Assembly: GCA_022181065.1 (NCBI GenBank)
Contig: BQMY01000082.1
Span: 31,880-95,879, forward strand
Direction: 5' to 3'
Source of the DNA: Melioribacteraceae bacterium
GTDB lineage: Bacteria > Bacteroidota > Ignavibacteria > Ignavibacteriales > Melioribacteraceae
Length of the DNA stretch: 64,000 nucleotides
Shown: positions 49,511 to 58,514 of the stretch, piece by piece
Layout of the letters: each line of letters opens with the position of its first letter
Numbering within the stretch: position 1 is the stretch's first letter
The notes under the pieces: model-generated
Seen by the model: only the letters and a program-made list of their open reading frames with translations
What the model was told of the DNA's origin: nothing
Databases searched by the model: none
Program-made: the position numbers and the translations under genes

Positions 49511-49892
49511 TTTTACGGAAATACTAATTGATACCGATGTTCTTTTACAACATGTAACCTGTGATAAAGATGAGGATAGTGATCTGGAATTCCTTTTGAG
49601 CAAGTTTAACTGTTTTACTACAGCTATAAATGCTTCGGAAATTTTCTATCATTGTGTTTCGGATAACGAAAAAGAGATTGCACAAAAATTACTGAATTCC
49701 ATGAAGGTTCTGGGATACAACTCCCGCTATTCTCTCAAAATGTTCGGTAAAAAAAATAACACATCAGGAATGCGGGATGCAATGATTGCGGTTGTGGCAG
49801 AAGTAAGTAAATTGCCTTTCGTAAGTTACAGGAAACAAATTTACAAAAATTGGAAATTTGGTGTTTTTACACCTTCAGAATTAAGAGGCTGA
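49500..49892 (+). CDS. PIN-domain protein (VapC-like fold)
   Basis: The 130-residue protein has the acidic residues of PIN nucleases in the expected order: IDTDVLLQHV at the start, the central glutamate in AINASEIFYH, and the aspartate in MRDAMIAVVAE followed by KLPFVS. The family includes toxin RNases, but no antitoxin-like DNA-binding gene is next to it; the upstream 99-residue protein is not recognisably an antitoxin. TTG start with GAAAGGAT upstream. Either an RNase toxin or a metabolic/RNA-processing PIN protein is possible. Confidence 0.75.
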   Translation: MSGNFTEILIDTDVLLQHVTCDKDEDSDLEFLLSKFNCFTTAINASEIFYHCVSDNEKEIAQKLLNSMKVLGYNSRYSLKMFGKKNNTSGMRDAMIAVVAEVSKLPFVSYRKQIYKNWKFGVFTPSELRG

Positions 49893-49894
49893 TT

Positions 49895-50179
49895 TTGTTA
49901 TTAGGAAAAGTAATAGGGACAGTTTGGTCAACAAAAAAAGATGAAAATCTTGTTGGTGCCAAATTTTTAATTGTCAAAGAATTGGAACTTAATTACGAAG
50001 ATAAAGATAATTATGTGATTGCAGTTGATTCTGTAGGCGCCGGAGTTGGTGAAGTAGTGTTAGTTGCGCAGGGAAGTTCCGCGAGGCAGACTAATTTCAC
50101 TAATAAAAAACCGATTGACTCGGTTATTATGGCGATCGTTGATAAATTGGATATCTCGAAAAAAAACAAGTCTGAGTAG
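49895..50179 (+). CDS. EutN/CcmL-type microcompartment vertex protein, copy 1
   Basis: The 94-residue product from TTG 49895 reads (M)LLGKVIGTVWSTKKDENLVG and carries the signature IAVDSVGAGVGEVVLVAQG, followed by PIDSVIMAIVDKLD. This is the BMC-P fold whose pentamers close the corners of carboxysome-like shells. AAGAGG at 49883-49888 fixes the TTG start with a 6-base gap; a longer frame beginning at 49850 lies inside the PIN gene. No shell hexamer (BMC-H) gene is near. It is followed 10 bases later by a paralogue. Confidence 0.9.
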   Translation: MLLGKVIGTVWSTKKDENLVGAKFLIVKELELNYEDKDNYVIAVDSVGAGVGEVVLVAQGSSARQTNFTNKKPIDSVIMAIVDKLDISKKNKSE

Positions 50180-50189
50180 GGCGAGAGCG

Positions 50190-50462
50190 ATGTTTTTTGG
50201 TGAAGTGATTGGAACTATATGGGCTACGAGAAAATATGATACTACTGTTGGGTTAAAATTTCAACTTGTTCAACCGTTAAATTCTAAATTGGAAAAAAAA
50301 GGTGATCCCATCATTGCGATCGATACTGTTGGTGCGGGTCCCGGTGAGGTAGTGTTTTATATTACAAGTAGTGAAGCTGTTATTCCGTTGGACGCTGATA
50401 TGGCTCCGATAGATGCTTCTATCGTAGGCATAGTAGATTCTATAAATTCCGAAATTAGTTAG
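50190..50462 (+). CDS. EutN/CcmL-type microcompartment vertex protein, copy 2
   Basis: From ATG 50190 the 90-residue product is [20 protein letters not shown], then [20 protein letters not shown] and [18 protein letters not shown]. It is clearly a paralogue of the preceding gene with the same fold and signature, but many positions differ, so the duplication is not recent. GGGCGAGAGCG precedes the ATG. It ends 14 bases before the primary sigma factor gene. Earlier in-frame codons lie inside copy 1 and are not needed. Confidence 0.9.
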   Translation: MFFGEVIGTIWATRKYDTTVGLKFQLVQPLNSKLEKKGDPIIAIDTVGAGPGEVVFYITSSEAVIPLDADMAPIDASIVGIVDSINSEIS

Positions 50463-50476
50463 GGAGGAACTCTGCT

Positions 50477-51331
50477 TTGAAAATTACCAAGCAGTACACT
50501 AACCGGGAAAGCCAGTCGCTTGACAAATATTTACAGGAAATTGGAAAAGTTGATCTTCTTTCCCCGGATGAGGAGATTGATCTGGCAATAAAAATTAAAA
50601 AGGGTGATCAACGCGCTTTGGAGAAACTTGTCAAATCCAATTTGCGTTTTGTTGTTAGTGTCGCGAAACAGTATCAGAATCAGGGATTATCTTTGGGGGA
50701 TTTGATAAACGAAGGAAACCTTGGTCTGATAAAAGCCGCAAAAAGGTTTGATGAAACTCGCGGATTCAAGTTTATTTCTTACGCCGTGTGGTGGATAAGA
50801 CAATCAATTCTGCAAGCACTTGCCGAACAATCACGTATAGTTCGTTTACCTCTCAACAGGGTGGGTGCTCTTAACAAGATCGGTAAAGCCTACAGCAGCC
50901 TCGAGCAGGAATTTGAGCGTGAACCAAGCGCGGTAGAACTTGCTAATGAACTTGATATGGACCTCAATGAGGTTTCCGATACGTTGAAAATATCGGGCAG
51001 ACACGTATCAATGGATGCGCCATTTGCCCAGGGTGAAGATAACAGATTACTGGACGTTCTGGAAAATAATCTCCAGCCTACACCCGATAATATGTTGATG
51101 TCGGATTCTCTTAAAAATGAAATTGAGCGGGCACTCGGAACTTTAACTGATAGGGAAGCTGAAGTGATCAAGCTCTATTTTGGATTGAACAAGGAACATT
51201 CATTAACGCTTGAAGAAATAGGTGAAAAGTTTAATCTTACACGCGAAAGGGTTCGGCAGATAAAAGAAAAAGCAATCAGGAGATTACGTCACGCCTCGCG
51301 TAGTAAAAACCTGAGATCTTACCTTGGATAA
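50477..51331 (+). CDS. rpoD: Primary RNA polymerase sigma factor (short RpoD/SigA type)
   Basis: The 284-residue protein has regions 1.2 ([20 protein letters not shown]), 2 ([20 protein letters not shown], then [20 protein letters not shown]), 3 and 4 ([20 protein letters not shown], then [20 protein letters not shown]). It lacks region 1.1 and the large non-conserved region, as do primary sigma factors of Bacteroidota. The start is TTG at 50477 behind AGGGAGGA. It overlaps the NlpC/P60 gene by 8 bases. The form fits the TTG-N20-TAnnTTTG promoters seen in this window. Confidence 0.95.
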   Translation: MKITKQYTNRESQSLDKYLQEIGKVDLLSPDEEIDLAIKIKKGDQRALEKLVKSNLRFVVSVAKQYQNQGLSLGDLINEGNLGLIKAAKRFDETRGFKFISYAVWWIRQSILQALAEQSRIVRLPLNRVGALNKIGKAYSSLEQEFEREPSAVELANELDMDLNEVSDTLKISGRHVSMDAPFAQGEDNRLLDVLENNLQPTPDNMLMSDSLKNEIERALGTLTDREAEVIKLYFGLNKEHSLTLEEIGEKFNLTRERVRQIKEKAIRRLRHASRSKNLRSYLG

Positions 51332-51938
51332 AGATAAAAGAAAAATTGTAGCAATAATTTTAATCGCAGCCGGGATTATAGTCTCCGGCTGTACCCCCGC
51401 ATCGATTTCTTCCCGCTATTACAATAATGATGAAGAAGAGGAAACCCCCGCCGAAGAACCTGTAATCTTTGGAAATATTGCTGAACCACCTGTTTACCGC
51501 GATAACTTCATAAAAAAATATGAAACTATCATAGGTGAAGGGGTAAATATTCCCGGTCTTGCCAAAATGTACATAGAAATAATTAGATATATTGAAACGC
51601 CCTATCTTTATGGTGGTGAATCCGGTGCGGGAATGGATTGCTCCGGTTTTACGACGGTTATATTTAAGAACGCTTTCAATATGGATTTGCCCAGAACCGC
51701 GGCAGACCAATCAAAGATGGATGGAAAATCCTTTCACAGCTTTAATGAGTTGATTTCAGGTGATCTGGTATTCTTCAAGATTGAAGATCCGAGAAATGCC
51801 GATCACGTTGGAATCTATCTTGGTAACGGGTTCTTCGCTCATTCAGGCTTCTCAACCGGGGTTACTATATCATCATTTTCAACAAATTATTTTTCAGAGC
51901 ATTTTTATATCGCAAAAAGAATACTTTCAGACCTTTAA
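51324..51938 (+). CDS. NlpC/P60-family lipoprotein (peptidoglycan hydrolase)
   Basis: The 204-residue protein has a lipoprotein signal ([14 protein letters not shown]; lipid cysteine at 22) and a C-terminal NlpC/P60 domain. The catalytic cysteine is in MDCSGF, the histidine in ADHVGIYLG, and the third residue is likely in FAHSG. Such enzymes cut peptide cross-links in the wall; it probably faces the periplasm. An acidic linker ([12 protein letters not shown]) follows the anchor. The start is TTG at 51324, inside the rpoD end. Confidence 0.9.
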   Translation: MDKDKRKIVAIILIAAGIIVSGCTPASISSRYYNNDEEEETPAEEPVIFGNIAEPPVYRDNFIKKYETIIGEGVNIPGLAKMYIEIIRYIETPYLYGGESGAGMDCSGFTTVIFKNAFNMDLPRTAADQSKMDGKSFHSFNELISGDLVFFKIEDPRNADHVGIYLGNGFFAHSGFSTGVTISSFSTNYFSEHFYIAKRILSDL

Positions 51939-52013
51939 ATAGTTGCTCACCATTGAAATTTTTAGGCTATTATTTTAATTTAATCTTGCATGTAACCTTT
52001 AAGAGGAGATTTT

Positions 52014-53402
52014 ATGGATTTTCGTATTGAAACTGATACAATGGGCGAAATTAAAGTGCCATCCGACAAATATTATGGTGCGCAAACTGCCCGTTCGCTC
52101 ATGAATTTTAAAATAGGCGGTGAGAGATTTCCACGCGAATTAATAAGAGCGCTTGGTATTCTGAAAAAAGCAGCCGCTATTACTAATGCCGAACTCGGTA
52201 TGCTGCCTCAGGAAAAAGCTGATCTGATTGTTAAGGCGGCTGATGAAGTTATCGAAGGAAAACTTGATGAACATTTCCCGCTTGTGGTTTGGCAGACCGG
52301 TTCCGGTACACAAACCAACATGAACAGTAATGAAGTTATCGCAAACCGCGCGATTGAGATTGCAGGCGGTGAACTTGGCAGTAAAAAACCTGTTCATCCA
52401 AATGATGATGTGAACAAGGCGCAATCATCAAACGATACCTTCCCGACCGCAATGCACATTGCCGCTGTGGAGGAAGTGAACAGAAGATTAATCCCGATGG
52501 TGTCAAAACTTCGTGACGCGCTTAGAGACAAAGCTGATGAGTTCAAGGATATAATCAAAATTGGTCGTACTCACTTAATGGACGCGGTTCCACTTACACT
52601 GGGACAGGAATTTTCAGCGTACGTTCAGCAGTTGGATAACGGACTTGAAAGAATCAATGGTTGCTTACCCCGCTTGAGTGAGTTGGCACTTGGTGGAACC
52701 GCTGTTGGTACGGGACTTAATACACACCGTGATTTTGCTGTTAAAGCAGCTGAAAAAATTTCAGAAATAAGTGGAAATAAATTCACAAGCGCGCCCAATA
52801 AATTTGAGGCACTTGCTGCTCACGACGCCATTGTTGAAGCAAGTGGGGTTATGAAAACTTTGGCTGCGTCCCTGATGAAGATAGCCAACGATGTAAGATG
52901 GCTCGGCTCAGGTCCACGTTGCGGAATTGGCGAAATTATTCTTCCGGCAAACGAACCTGGTAGTTCAATTATGCCGGGTAAAGTTAACCCAACTCAGTCA
53001 GAAGCTATTACTATGGTTTGCGCGCAGGTTATGGGTAACGATGTTGCGGTAAACTTTGGTGGCGCGAGTGGTAACTTTGAGTTAAACGTATTCAAACCGG
53101 TGATGATTTATAATTTGCTCCAGTCTATAAGATTGATATCAGACGCATGTGAAAGTTTCACTGATAATTGTGTTGTTGGAATAGAACCAAACAGAGCTAA
53201 AATTGACGAATTCCTGAACAATTCCCTTATGCTTGTCACTGCTCTAAATCCGCATATTGGATACGACAACGCCGCTAAAGTAGCTAAAAAAGCATACAAT
53301 GATAACTCAACTCTTGCTGAAGCCGCGGAAGCATTGGGACTTCTGACAAAAGAAGAGTTCGCGCAGAAAGTAAAACCTGCTAACATGATTGGTCCGAAAT
53401 AA
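52014..53402 (+). CDS. fumC: Fumarate hydratase, class II
   Basis: The iron-free fumarase interconverts fumarate and malate in the TCA cycle. The 462 residues show the start [40 protein letters not shown] near 98, [36 protein letters not shown], and the fumarase/aspartase signature [16 protein letters not shown] near 321, whose serine is the catalytic base. AAGAGGAG precedes the ATG. A TTG-N20-TAATTTAA element at 51953-51983 might be its promoter, but it is weak. Confidence 0.97.
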   Translation: MDFRIETDTMGEIKVPSDKYYGAQTARSLMNFKIGGERFPRELIRALGILKKAAAITNAELGMLPQEKADLIVKAADEVIEGKLDEHFPLVVWQTGSGTQTNMNSNEVIANRAIEIAGGELGSKKPVHPNDDVNKAQSSNDTFPTAMHIAAVEEVNRRLIPMVSKLRDALRDKADEFKDIIKIGRTHLMDAVPLTLGQEFSAYVQQLDNGLERINGCLPRLSELALGGTAVGTGLNTHRDFAVKAAEKISEISGNKFTSAPNKFEALAAHDAIVEASGVMKTLAASLMKIANDVRWLGSGPRCGIGEIILPANEPGSSIMPGKVNPTQSEAITMVCAQVMGNDVAVNFGGASGNFELNVFKPVMIYNLLQSIRLISDACESFTDNCVVGIEPNRAKIDEFLNNSLMLVTALNPHIGYDNAAKVAKKAYNDNSTLAEAAEALGLLTKEEFAQKVKPANMIGPK

Positions 53403-53419
53403 ATTGTAAAAATATTTAA

Positions 53420-53446
53420 GGCGGTGGAGAATTATTCTCTGCCGCC
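53420..53446 (+). terminator. Strong hairpin after fumC
   Basis: GGCGGTGGAGAA (53420-53431) pairs with TTCTCTGCCGCC (53435-53446) in a 12-bp stem with two wobble pairs and a TTA loop. No T-run follows, so a 3'-end stabiliser of the fumC message is as likely as a terminator. Confidence 0.5.
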
Positions 53447-53467
53447 AAATTATATAGAGGTTGATAT

Positions 53468-53797
53468 TTGGAAGAAATAATATTGAATATATATCTGGTT
53501 ATCGAAAATGATATTGTAGTGGCTTTCAGAGCAAAGCAATACAAAAAAGAAGGGACTGATGATGAAAAGGTTCAATTTCTTAAATCAGTTGCCGCCCGCG
53601 ATTTTGAAAATGCCGATGAGTTTGGCGCGCCGATAGATAAAAACGAAAATTTTATGACTTACAGCAGATTCGCCAAATTCGAAAAACAGGGTCATCATTT
53701 CAAGCTTTTTGAAAATATTTTCACCACATATAGCGTTCCGGAAAACCCTCTAATTTGTGTAACTCCCGTGACTGATGGTGAGATTTTAGCGTCATAA
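53468..53797 (+). CDS. Hypothetical protein
   Basis: I do not recognise this 109-residue protein. It has no signal peptide or membrane helix, is rich in aromatic and charged residues (RFAKFEKQGHHFKLFENIFT), and lacks metal-binding motifs. The start is TTG at 53468 with AGAGG about 10 bases upstream; an in-frame ATG only appears late. It follows the fumC hairpin by 21 bases and may share a transcript with fumC. Confidence 0.6.
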   Translation: MEEIILNIYLVIENDIVVAFRAKQYKKEGTDDEKVQFLKSVAARDFENADEFGAPIDKNENFMTYSRFAKFEKQGHHFKLFENIFTTYSVPENPLICVTPVTDGEILAS

Positions 53798-53830
53798 ATT
53801 TAATTTATGATGTAAAAAGGGAAACCTTAA

Positions 53831-53862
53831 TTTCAAAATCCTCTTCAGATTTCTTATATTTA
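53831..53862 (+). promoter_or_regulatory. Possible tkt promoter (TTTC-N20-TATATTTA)
   Basis: TTTC at 53831-53834 and TATATTTA at 53855-53862 are 20 bases apart, close to the TTTG-N20-TAnnTTTG type. A small hairpin (GCCG/CGGC) with a T-run lies between this site and the gene at about 53880-53898 and could attenuate. Both are weak on their own. Confidence 0.35.
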
Positions 53863-53924
53863 TTTCATTAATATAAATGCCGTTCATGCGGCTTTTTTCA
53901 TTTATACCAGGAGTATAACATTAC

Positions 53925-55931
53925 ATGTCGGTAAATAGTAAAAACATTGGTGAACTATCAGTTAATACAATCAGATTTTTATCAGTGGACGCAATTCAGA
54001 AAGCAAATTCGGGTCATCCGGGAATGCCAATGGCAAACGCTCCACTTGCTTATCTTTTATACACTAAACTATTAAATCATAATCCCAAGAACCCGGCGTG
54101 GTTTAATCGTGACAGATTTGTTCTTTCCGCCGGTCATGGCAGTATGCTCCTGTATTCCGTTTTGCACCTTACCGGTTACGATTTACCGCTTGAGGAGATT
54201 AAAAATTTCAGGCAGTGGGGTTCACTGACACCCGGTCATCCGGAGTTTGGACACACAGCGGGTGTTGAAACTACTACAGGTCCGTTGGGTCAAGGTTTCG
54301 CGAACGCGGTGGGAATGGCTCTCGCACGAAAACATCTTGCGGCGAAATTTAACAAACCGGGTTATGAAATTATCTCATCCCGAATTGTGGGGATAGCTGG
54401 TGATGGTGATATTATGGAAGGTGTTTGTCATGAATCAGCATCTTTTGCTGGGCATAACAAGCTCAATAATCTTATCATGTTTTACGACAACAACAATATT
54501 ACAATCGACGGTCAGGTTGACCTCTCCATGTCGGAAGATGTGCAAAAACGTTTTGAGGCTTATAACTGGAGAGTACTCCGGCTTGATGATGTAAATGATT
54601 TCGATAAAATTGAAAAAGTTTTCGCACAAGCTAACGAAGAAAAGGAAAAGCCTGTTCTGGTTATAACCGATACGGTGATTGGTTACGGTAGTCCGAATAA
54701 ATCGGGTAAATCAAGTTCTCACGGCGCGCCTCTTGGTGAGGATGAGGTAAAACTTACAAAAGAAGCTCTTGGCTGGAATTATGCCGATACTTTCCACATT
54801 CCTGACGAAGTGAAAGCGCACATGTTAGAAGCTATTCCTCGCGGAGAAAAACTTGAAGAAGAATGGAATAAACTTTTTGCGGAATATAAGTCCAAATTTA
54901 CTGAAGAAGCTGAATCATTCAGTAAACTTATTGCAGGCGATTATGGAGATGAGTGGAAATCCGCATTACCAAAATTTGATGATCCTGCAGAAAAACTTGC
55001 TACGCGTCAGGCTTCTGGTAAAGTACTGAACGCGATTAAAGATCATTTACCAACTTTGCTTGGCGGCTCTGCTGATCTCGCGGGCTCCAACAACACTACA
55101 TTGAAAGAAAAAGAAGATTTTTCCGCGGGAAATCCTTTGGGTAGGAACATAAATTACGGTATTCGCGAACATGCCATGGGAAGTATCATGAACGGAATGG
55201 CACTTTTTGGCGGAGTAATTCCTTACGGTGGAACATTCCTGATATTTTCGGATTATATGCGTCCTGCGATCAGAATGGCTGCGTTGTGTAAACTTCCGGT
55301 AAAATATGTTTTCACTCACGACTCTATAGGACTAGGTGAAGATGGTCCCACCCATCAGCCGATTGAACAGTTATCTACATTAAGGTCAATCCCGGGATTA
55401 ACTGTTATACGTCCCGCCGATCCAGCCGAAACATCAGAAGCATGGAAAATTGCCATTGAGCACAAAGACGGACCTGTTGCAATCGCGCTAACACGCCAGA
55501 AAGTAAAAAATTACGACAGGAAAGTTTATGCCTCAGCTGATGGTTTGCGCAAAGGAGCCTATATATTGAAAAAAGAGAGTGGTGATACTCCTGAAGTTAT
55601 ATTGATCTCTACCGGCTCGGAAGTAGAACAGGCAGTTGAAGCCGCCGAAAGAATGGAAGCCGCGGGTAAAAAAGTGAGAGTAGTGAGTTTTCCATGCTGG
55701 CAACTCTTTGAGTCGCAAACGGAAGAGTATAAAGAGGAAGTTTTACCTGAAGCTGTAAAAAATCGTGTTGTTATAGAAGCGGGTATTCGACAGGGTTGGG
55801 AGCGTTACGCGGGAACAGATGGCAAAATCATCTCGATAGAAACATTTGGCTCTTCAGCACCATACAGTGTACTCTTTGAAAAATATGGTTACACAACTGA
55901 GAATATCATCAAAGTAGCATCAAGTTTTTAA
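53925..55931 (+). CDS. tkt: Transketolase
   Basis: Transketolase moves two-carbon units in the pentose phosphate pathway using thiamine diphosphate. The 668 residues are full length. The cofactor site is [20 protein letters not shown] near 153-172, with the conserved [20 protein letters not shown] before it. The catalytic glutamate is in [10 protein letters not shown], and [20 protein letters not shown] is intact. A GGAG site precedes the ATG. The enzyme may use ribose-5-phosphate made through deoB upstream. Confidence 0.98.
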   Translation: MSVNSKNIGELSVNTIRFLSVDAIQKANSGHPGMPMANAPLAYLLYTKLLNHNPKNPAWFNRDRFVLSAGHGSMLLYSVLHLTGYDLPLEEIKNFRQWGSLTPGHPEFGHTAGVETTTGPLGQGFANAVGMALARKHLAAKFNKPGYEIISSRIVGIAGDGDIMEGVCHESASFAGHNKLNNLIMFYDNNNITIDGQVDLSMSEDVQKRFEAYNWRVLRLDDVNDFDKIEKVFAQANEEKEKPVLVITDTVIGYGSPNKSGKSSSHGAPLGEDEVKLTKEALGWNYADTFHIPDEVKAHMLEAIPRGEKLEEEWNKLFAEYKSKFTEEAESFSKLIAGDYGDEWKSALPKFDDPAEKLATRQASGKVLNAIKDHLPTLLGGSADLAGSNNTTLKEKEDFSAGNPLGRNINYGIREHAMGSIMNGMALFGGVIPYGGTFLIFSDYMRPAIRMAALCKLPVKYVFTHDSIGLGEDGPTHQPIEQLSTLRSIPGLTVIRPADPAETSEAWKIAIEHKDGPVAIALTRQKVKNYDRKVYASADGLRKGAYILKKESGDTPEVILISTGSEVEQAVEAAERMEAAGKKVRVVSFPCWQLFESQTEEYKEEVLPEAVKNRVVIEAGIRQGWERYAGTDGKIISIETFGSSAPYSVLFEKYGYTTENIIKVASSF

Positions 55932-55938
55932 TTTTATG

Positions 55939-55962
55939 AGCCGGATATTGAGTTATCCGGCT
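55939..55962 (+). terminator. Terminator after tkt
   Basis: AGCCGGATA (55939-55947) pairs with TATCCGGCT (55954-55962) with a 6-base loop. The tail TACATATTTATAAAAATTT is AT-rich but has no long T-run. It lies 8 bases after the tkt stop. Confidence 0.6.
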
Positions 55963-56102
55963 TACATATTTATAAAAATTTATTTTCGGTCCTAATGATT
56001 GGATGCCCAATTGAATTGGACATGACACAGATAAAGAATCATAATTGATCAATCATAAGGCGAGCCATTAAAGAACCATCCCTTGTTAATTTTAGCTTTA
56101 TT

Positions 56103-56846
56103 TTAATAGATACGATTTACTTCAAGATTTTTTAATGTTATCTCGGATACCTTCTTAATATCACCGGAGACGAACTTCGTCTTGTAATCTTCTATATTCC
56201 GGTCGATACTCTCCGATGTATAATTTATTTGATCCGAGAGGATTAAACCACCGACTTTTCTCGTATTCACCATTTCTCTGAAGCGCGAACCCCCGCCATT
56301 AACATGATAATAGTAAGCGAAATACTCCAGCAGGTGATCTTCTTTCTCAATCCATAGTATGTAACGGTCCTGATAATCTTCACCGCCACCCTCCTTGCGG
56401 AATGTGATTTCCAGTTCATAATAATATTGCTCATCGATTGTTGCTTCACCAAGCAATTTGGGTACTACTGCCTTGTTTATGAGCTGTAGTGGGAGAACAT
56501 TAAAATATCTGGCTGCGTTGATGCTATATTTCAAGCGTGCTGTCTCATCTTCTGAAATATCCTGCTTAACACCGTTAAGAGATTTGTAGGCACCTTTATT
56601 GTCCATTCCTTCAATAATTTCAGAGCCTGTAGAATCTGAAAAGCTTCTTTCATAACTGAATTTCCAGCCATCCATTGTAAGTTTGTAATTCTGGTCTCTG
56701 AAGTTATAGGTGATGATACTGTTTTGATATAGATCACCACCATGAGCTTCTACAGATTTTTTGAGGATAGTTTCAGCGGTTTCCTGCTTCGTGCACGATG
56801 AGATCAGTATTACAATTAAGGTCAAAAAAAGAGTTATGTTTTTCAT
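56103..56846 (-). CDS. Lipoprotein, DUF6503-like
   Basis: The 247-residue protein from ATG 56846 has a lipoprotein signal, FLTLIVILISSC, with the lipid cysteine at 17. The following KSVEAHGGDLYQNSIITYNF recalls DUF6503-type lipoproteins of Bacteroidota, in which an HGG motif near the N terminus is followed by many beta strands; their function is unknown. AGGAAATTCC stands upstream of this ATG. A longer frame to 56948 is rejected because it places the signal peptide in the middle. It is the only minus-strand gene in this part. Confidence 0.75.
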   Translation of the reverse strand: MKNITLFLTLIVILISSCTKQETAETILKKSVEAHGGDLYQNSIITYNFRDQNYKLTMDGWKFSYERSFSDSTGSEIIEGMDNKGAYKSLNGVKQDISEDETARLKYSINAARYFNVLPLQLINKAVVPKLLGEATIDEQYYYELEITFRKEGGGEDYQDRYILWIEKEDHLLEYFAYYYHVNGGGSRFREMVNTRKVGGLILSDQINYTSESIDRNIEDYKTKFVSGDIKKVSEITLKNLEVNRIY

Positions 56847-57061
56847 AAATGGAATTTCCTGATAAAAGATTTGTTTTAAACTATAACCTGTTAAAGTTAA
56901 AAATGATTCAATTAGTGTCAGTAATTTCAAATAGCTGATATGACACAAGGCACAAATATTAAGTTCTGAAACGTTAAATAGTTAAAGGTATGAAACTTTT
57001 TTATACTGTTCCGTGTCAAATATATAAATACATCTATTAACAAATAGAAAGGTTGGGGGAA

Positions 57062-57313
57062 ATGAAAATAACTAATTCTGAATACGCTCCTAATCCGATA
57101 TCGGATTTAGTAAGCGACGAAGTTTATGAAGCACTCGCCAGCCGGGGCTTGATAAACGAAAAGTCAGTTCGTGACTACACGATTAGGAAGAAGTTCAAAG
57201 AGCTTCGTTCTAACAAGGTAAGTACGGGAGACGCAATCGAACAAATCAGGGAAGAATACCCTTACCTGCAGTTCGATACTATTAAAAAAATTGTGTATCA
57301 GCCGAATAAATAG
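57062..57313 (+). CDS. Small hypothetical protein
   Basis: I cannot name this 83-residue protein (MKITNSEYAPNPISDLVSDE). Its central part, residues about 28-75, is charged and helical (KSVRDYTIRKKFKELRSNKV) and could be a DNA- or protein-binding helical domain. GGGGGA just before the ATG at 57062 is a good binding site; a TTG at 57053 is in frame. It stands alone ahead of hemH, with a 101-base gap. Confidence 0.65.
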   Translation: MKITNSEYAPNPISDLVSDEVYEALASRGLINEKSVRDYTIRKKFKELRSNKVSTGDAIEQIREEYPYLQFDTIKKIVYQPNK

Positions 57314-57414
57314 TGAAATTATAGATTAATTGCTGATTCATGAACGAATCTTAATCCCATTTTGTTGAATATTTGGTATTTTTAGACTCAATATTCAGCA
57401 ATTTGGGATTTTTT

Positions 57415-58428
57415 ATGGAAAAAAAAGTTGGCGTTTTACTTATACAATTAGGCACACCCGATAGCCCCAAAGTTAGTGATGTACGTAGATATTTATTTGA
57501 ATTTCTCAATGATGAGCGGGTTATTGATATACCATATATCTTGAGGAAAATTCTTGTAAACCTCATCATTGTACCTTTCAGGGCTCCAAAATCTGCCAAG
57601 ATTTATCAGGAACTGTGGACTGACACCGGTTCACCTCTTCTAACAATTTCAGAGAATGTAAAAGATAAATTACAGAATATTCTCCCTGAAAACTTCACGG
57701 TGGAACTCGCTATGCGCTACCAGAACCCGAGCATGGATGATGTTCTTGAAAAAATGCGCAAGGCTAATTACGATAAAATAATTGTCTTTCCGCTTTTTCC
57801 ACAATACGCGTCTGCTACAAATGGATCCGCGGTCGCGAAAGCTATGGATATTATCCGTAAATGGTGGGTTATTCCGGAAGTTTCGTTTGTGGGTCAATTT
57901 TTTGATGAACCCGGTTATATTGAAGGTTTTGTAAAACAGGGCGCGAAATATAACATCGATGATTATGATCATGTTCTTTTCAGTTATCATGGCTTACCTG
58001 AAAGACAGGTTGACAAAGTTTATGAAGATGGTCCTTGTAAAGATCATGATTGTGATGTTCGCCTTACCCCGGAAAATAAACTTTGCTACAAGGCAACTTG
58101 CTTCGCCACTACAAGAGATATCGCCACCCGGCTGAATATACCGGAAGATAAATATACAGTATGTTTCCAGTCGAGACTTGATAAAAAGTGGCTCGAACCG
58201 TTTTCTGACAAAGTTGTGATTGAGCAGGCAAAAAAAGGCGCGAAGAAGCTGCTTGTCTTTTCACCCGCTTTTGTTGCTGATTGTCTTGAAACAATTATAG
58301 AAATCGGTGATGAATATCAGGAAATCTTTGAAGAGCATGGTGGGGAAAAAGTTCAGCTCGTAGATAGTCTTAACGAAGATGATATATGGATTGAAACTCT
58401 TAAAAAAATGGTGCTCGACCGCGCCTGA
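57415..58428 (+). CDS. hemH: Ferrochelatase
   Basis: HemH inserts iron into protoporphyrin IX (or coproporphyrin III) at the end of heme synthesis. From ATG 57415 it has 338 residues. The metal-binding histidine H192 lies in SYHGLPERQ, the second conserved segment is FSPAFVADCLETI with its glutamate, and the opening GVLLIQLGTPDSPKVSDVRR is typical. Between them are four cysteines, C208, C213, C224 and C229, in two CxxxxC pairs. A frame starting at 57373 adds a leader with no support. A strong terminator follows. Confidence 0.95.
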   Translation: MEKKVGVLLIQLGTPDSPKVSDVRRYLFEFLNDERVIDIPYILRKILVNLIIVPFRAPKSAKIYQELWTDTGSPLLTISENVKDKLQNILPENFTVELAMRYQNPSMDDVLEKMRKANYDKIIVFPLFPQYASATNGSAVAKAMDIIRKWWVIPEVSFVGQFFDEPGYIEGFVKQGAKYNIDDYDHVLFSYHGLPERQVDKVYEDGPCKDHDCDVRLTPENKLCYKATCFATTRDIATRLNIPEDKYTVCFQSRLDKKWLEPFSDKVVIEQAKKGAKKLLVFSPAFVADCLETIIEIGDEYQEIFEEHGGEKVQLVDSLNEDDIWIETLKKMVLDRA

Positions 58429-58460
58429 GAGTGAAATTCTCTTGCATAATTATTAAATTA

Positions 58461-58494
58461 AAGCCGATTCACTGAAAATGAGTCGGCTTTTTTT
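58461..58494 (+). terminator. Terminator after hemH
   Basis: AAGCCGATTCA (58461-58471) pairs with TGAGTCGGCTT (58479-58489) with one wobble pair, followed by TTTTT. A typical intrinsic terminator that separates hemH from the symporter gene. Confidence 0.88.
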
Positions 58495-58514
58495 ACTTTA
58501 AAACGGGCGGGTAT

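Noticed and set aside
49211..49892. Toxin-antitoxin pair (99-residue protein plus PIN protein)
   Set aside because: The upstream protein has no antitoxin DNA-binding motif and the genes lie inside a housekeeping run; the pair is reported without that function.
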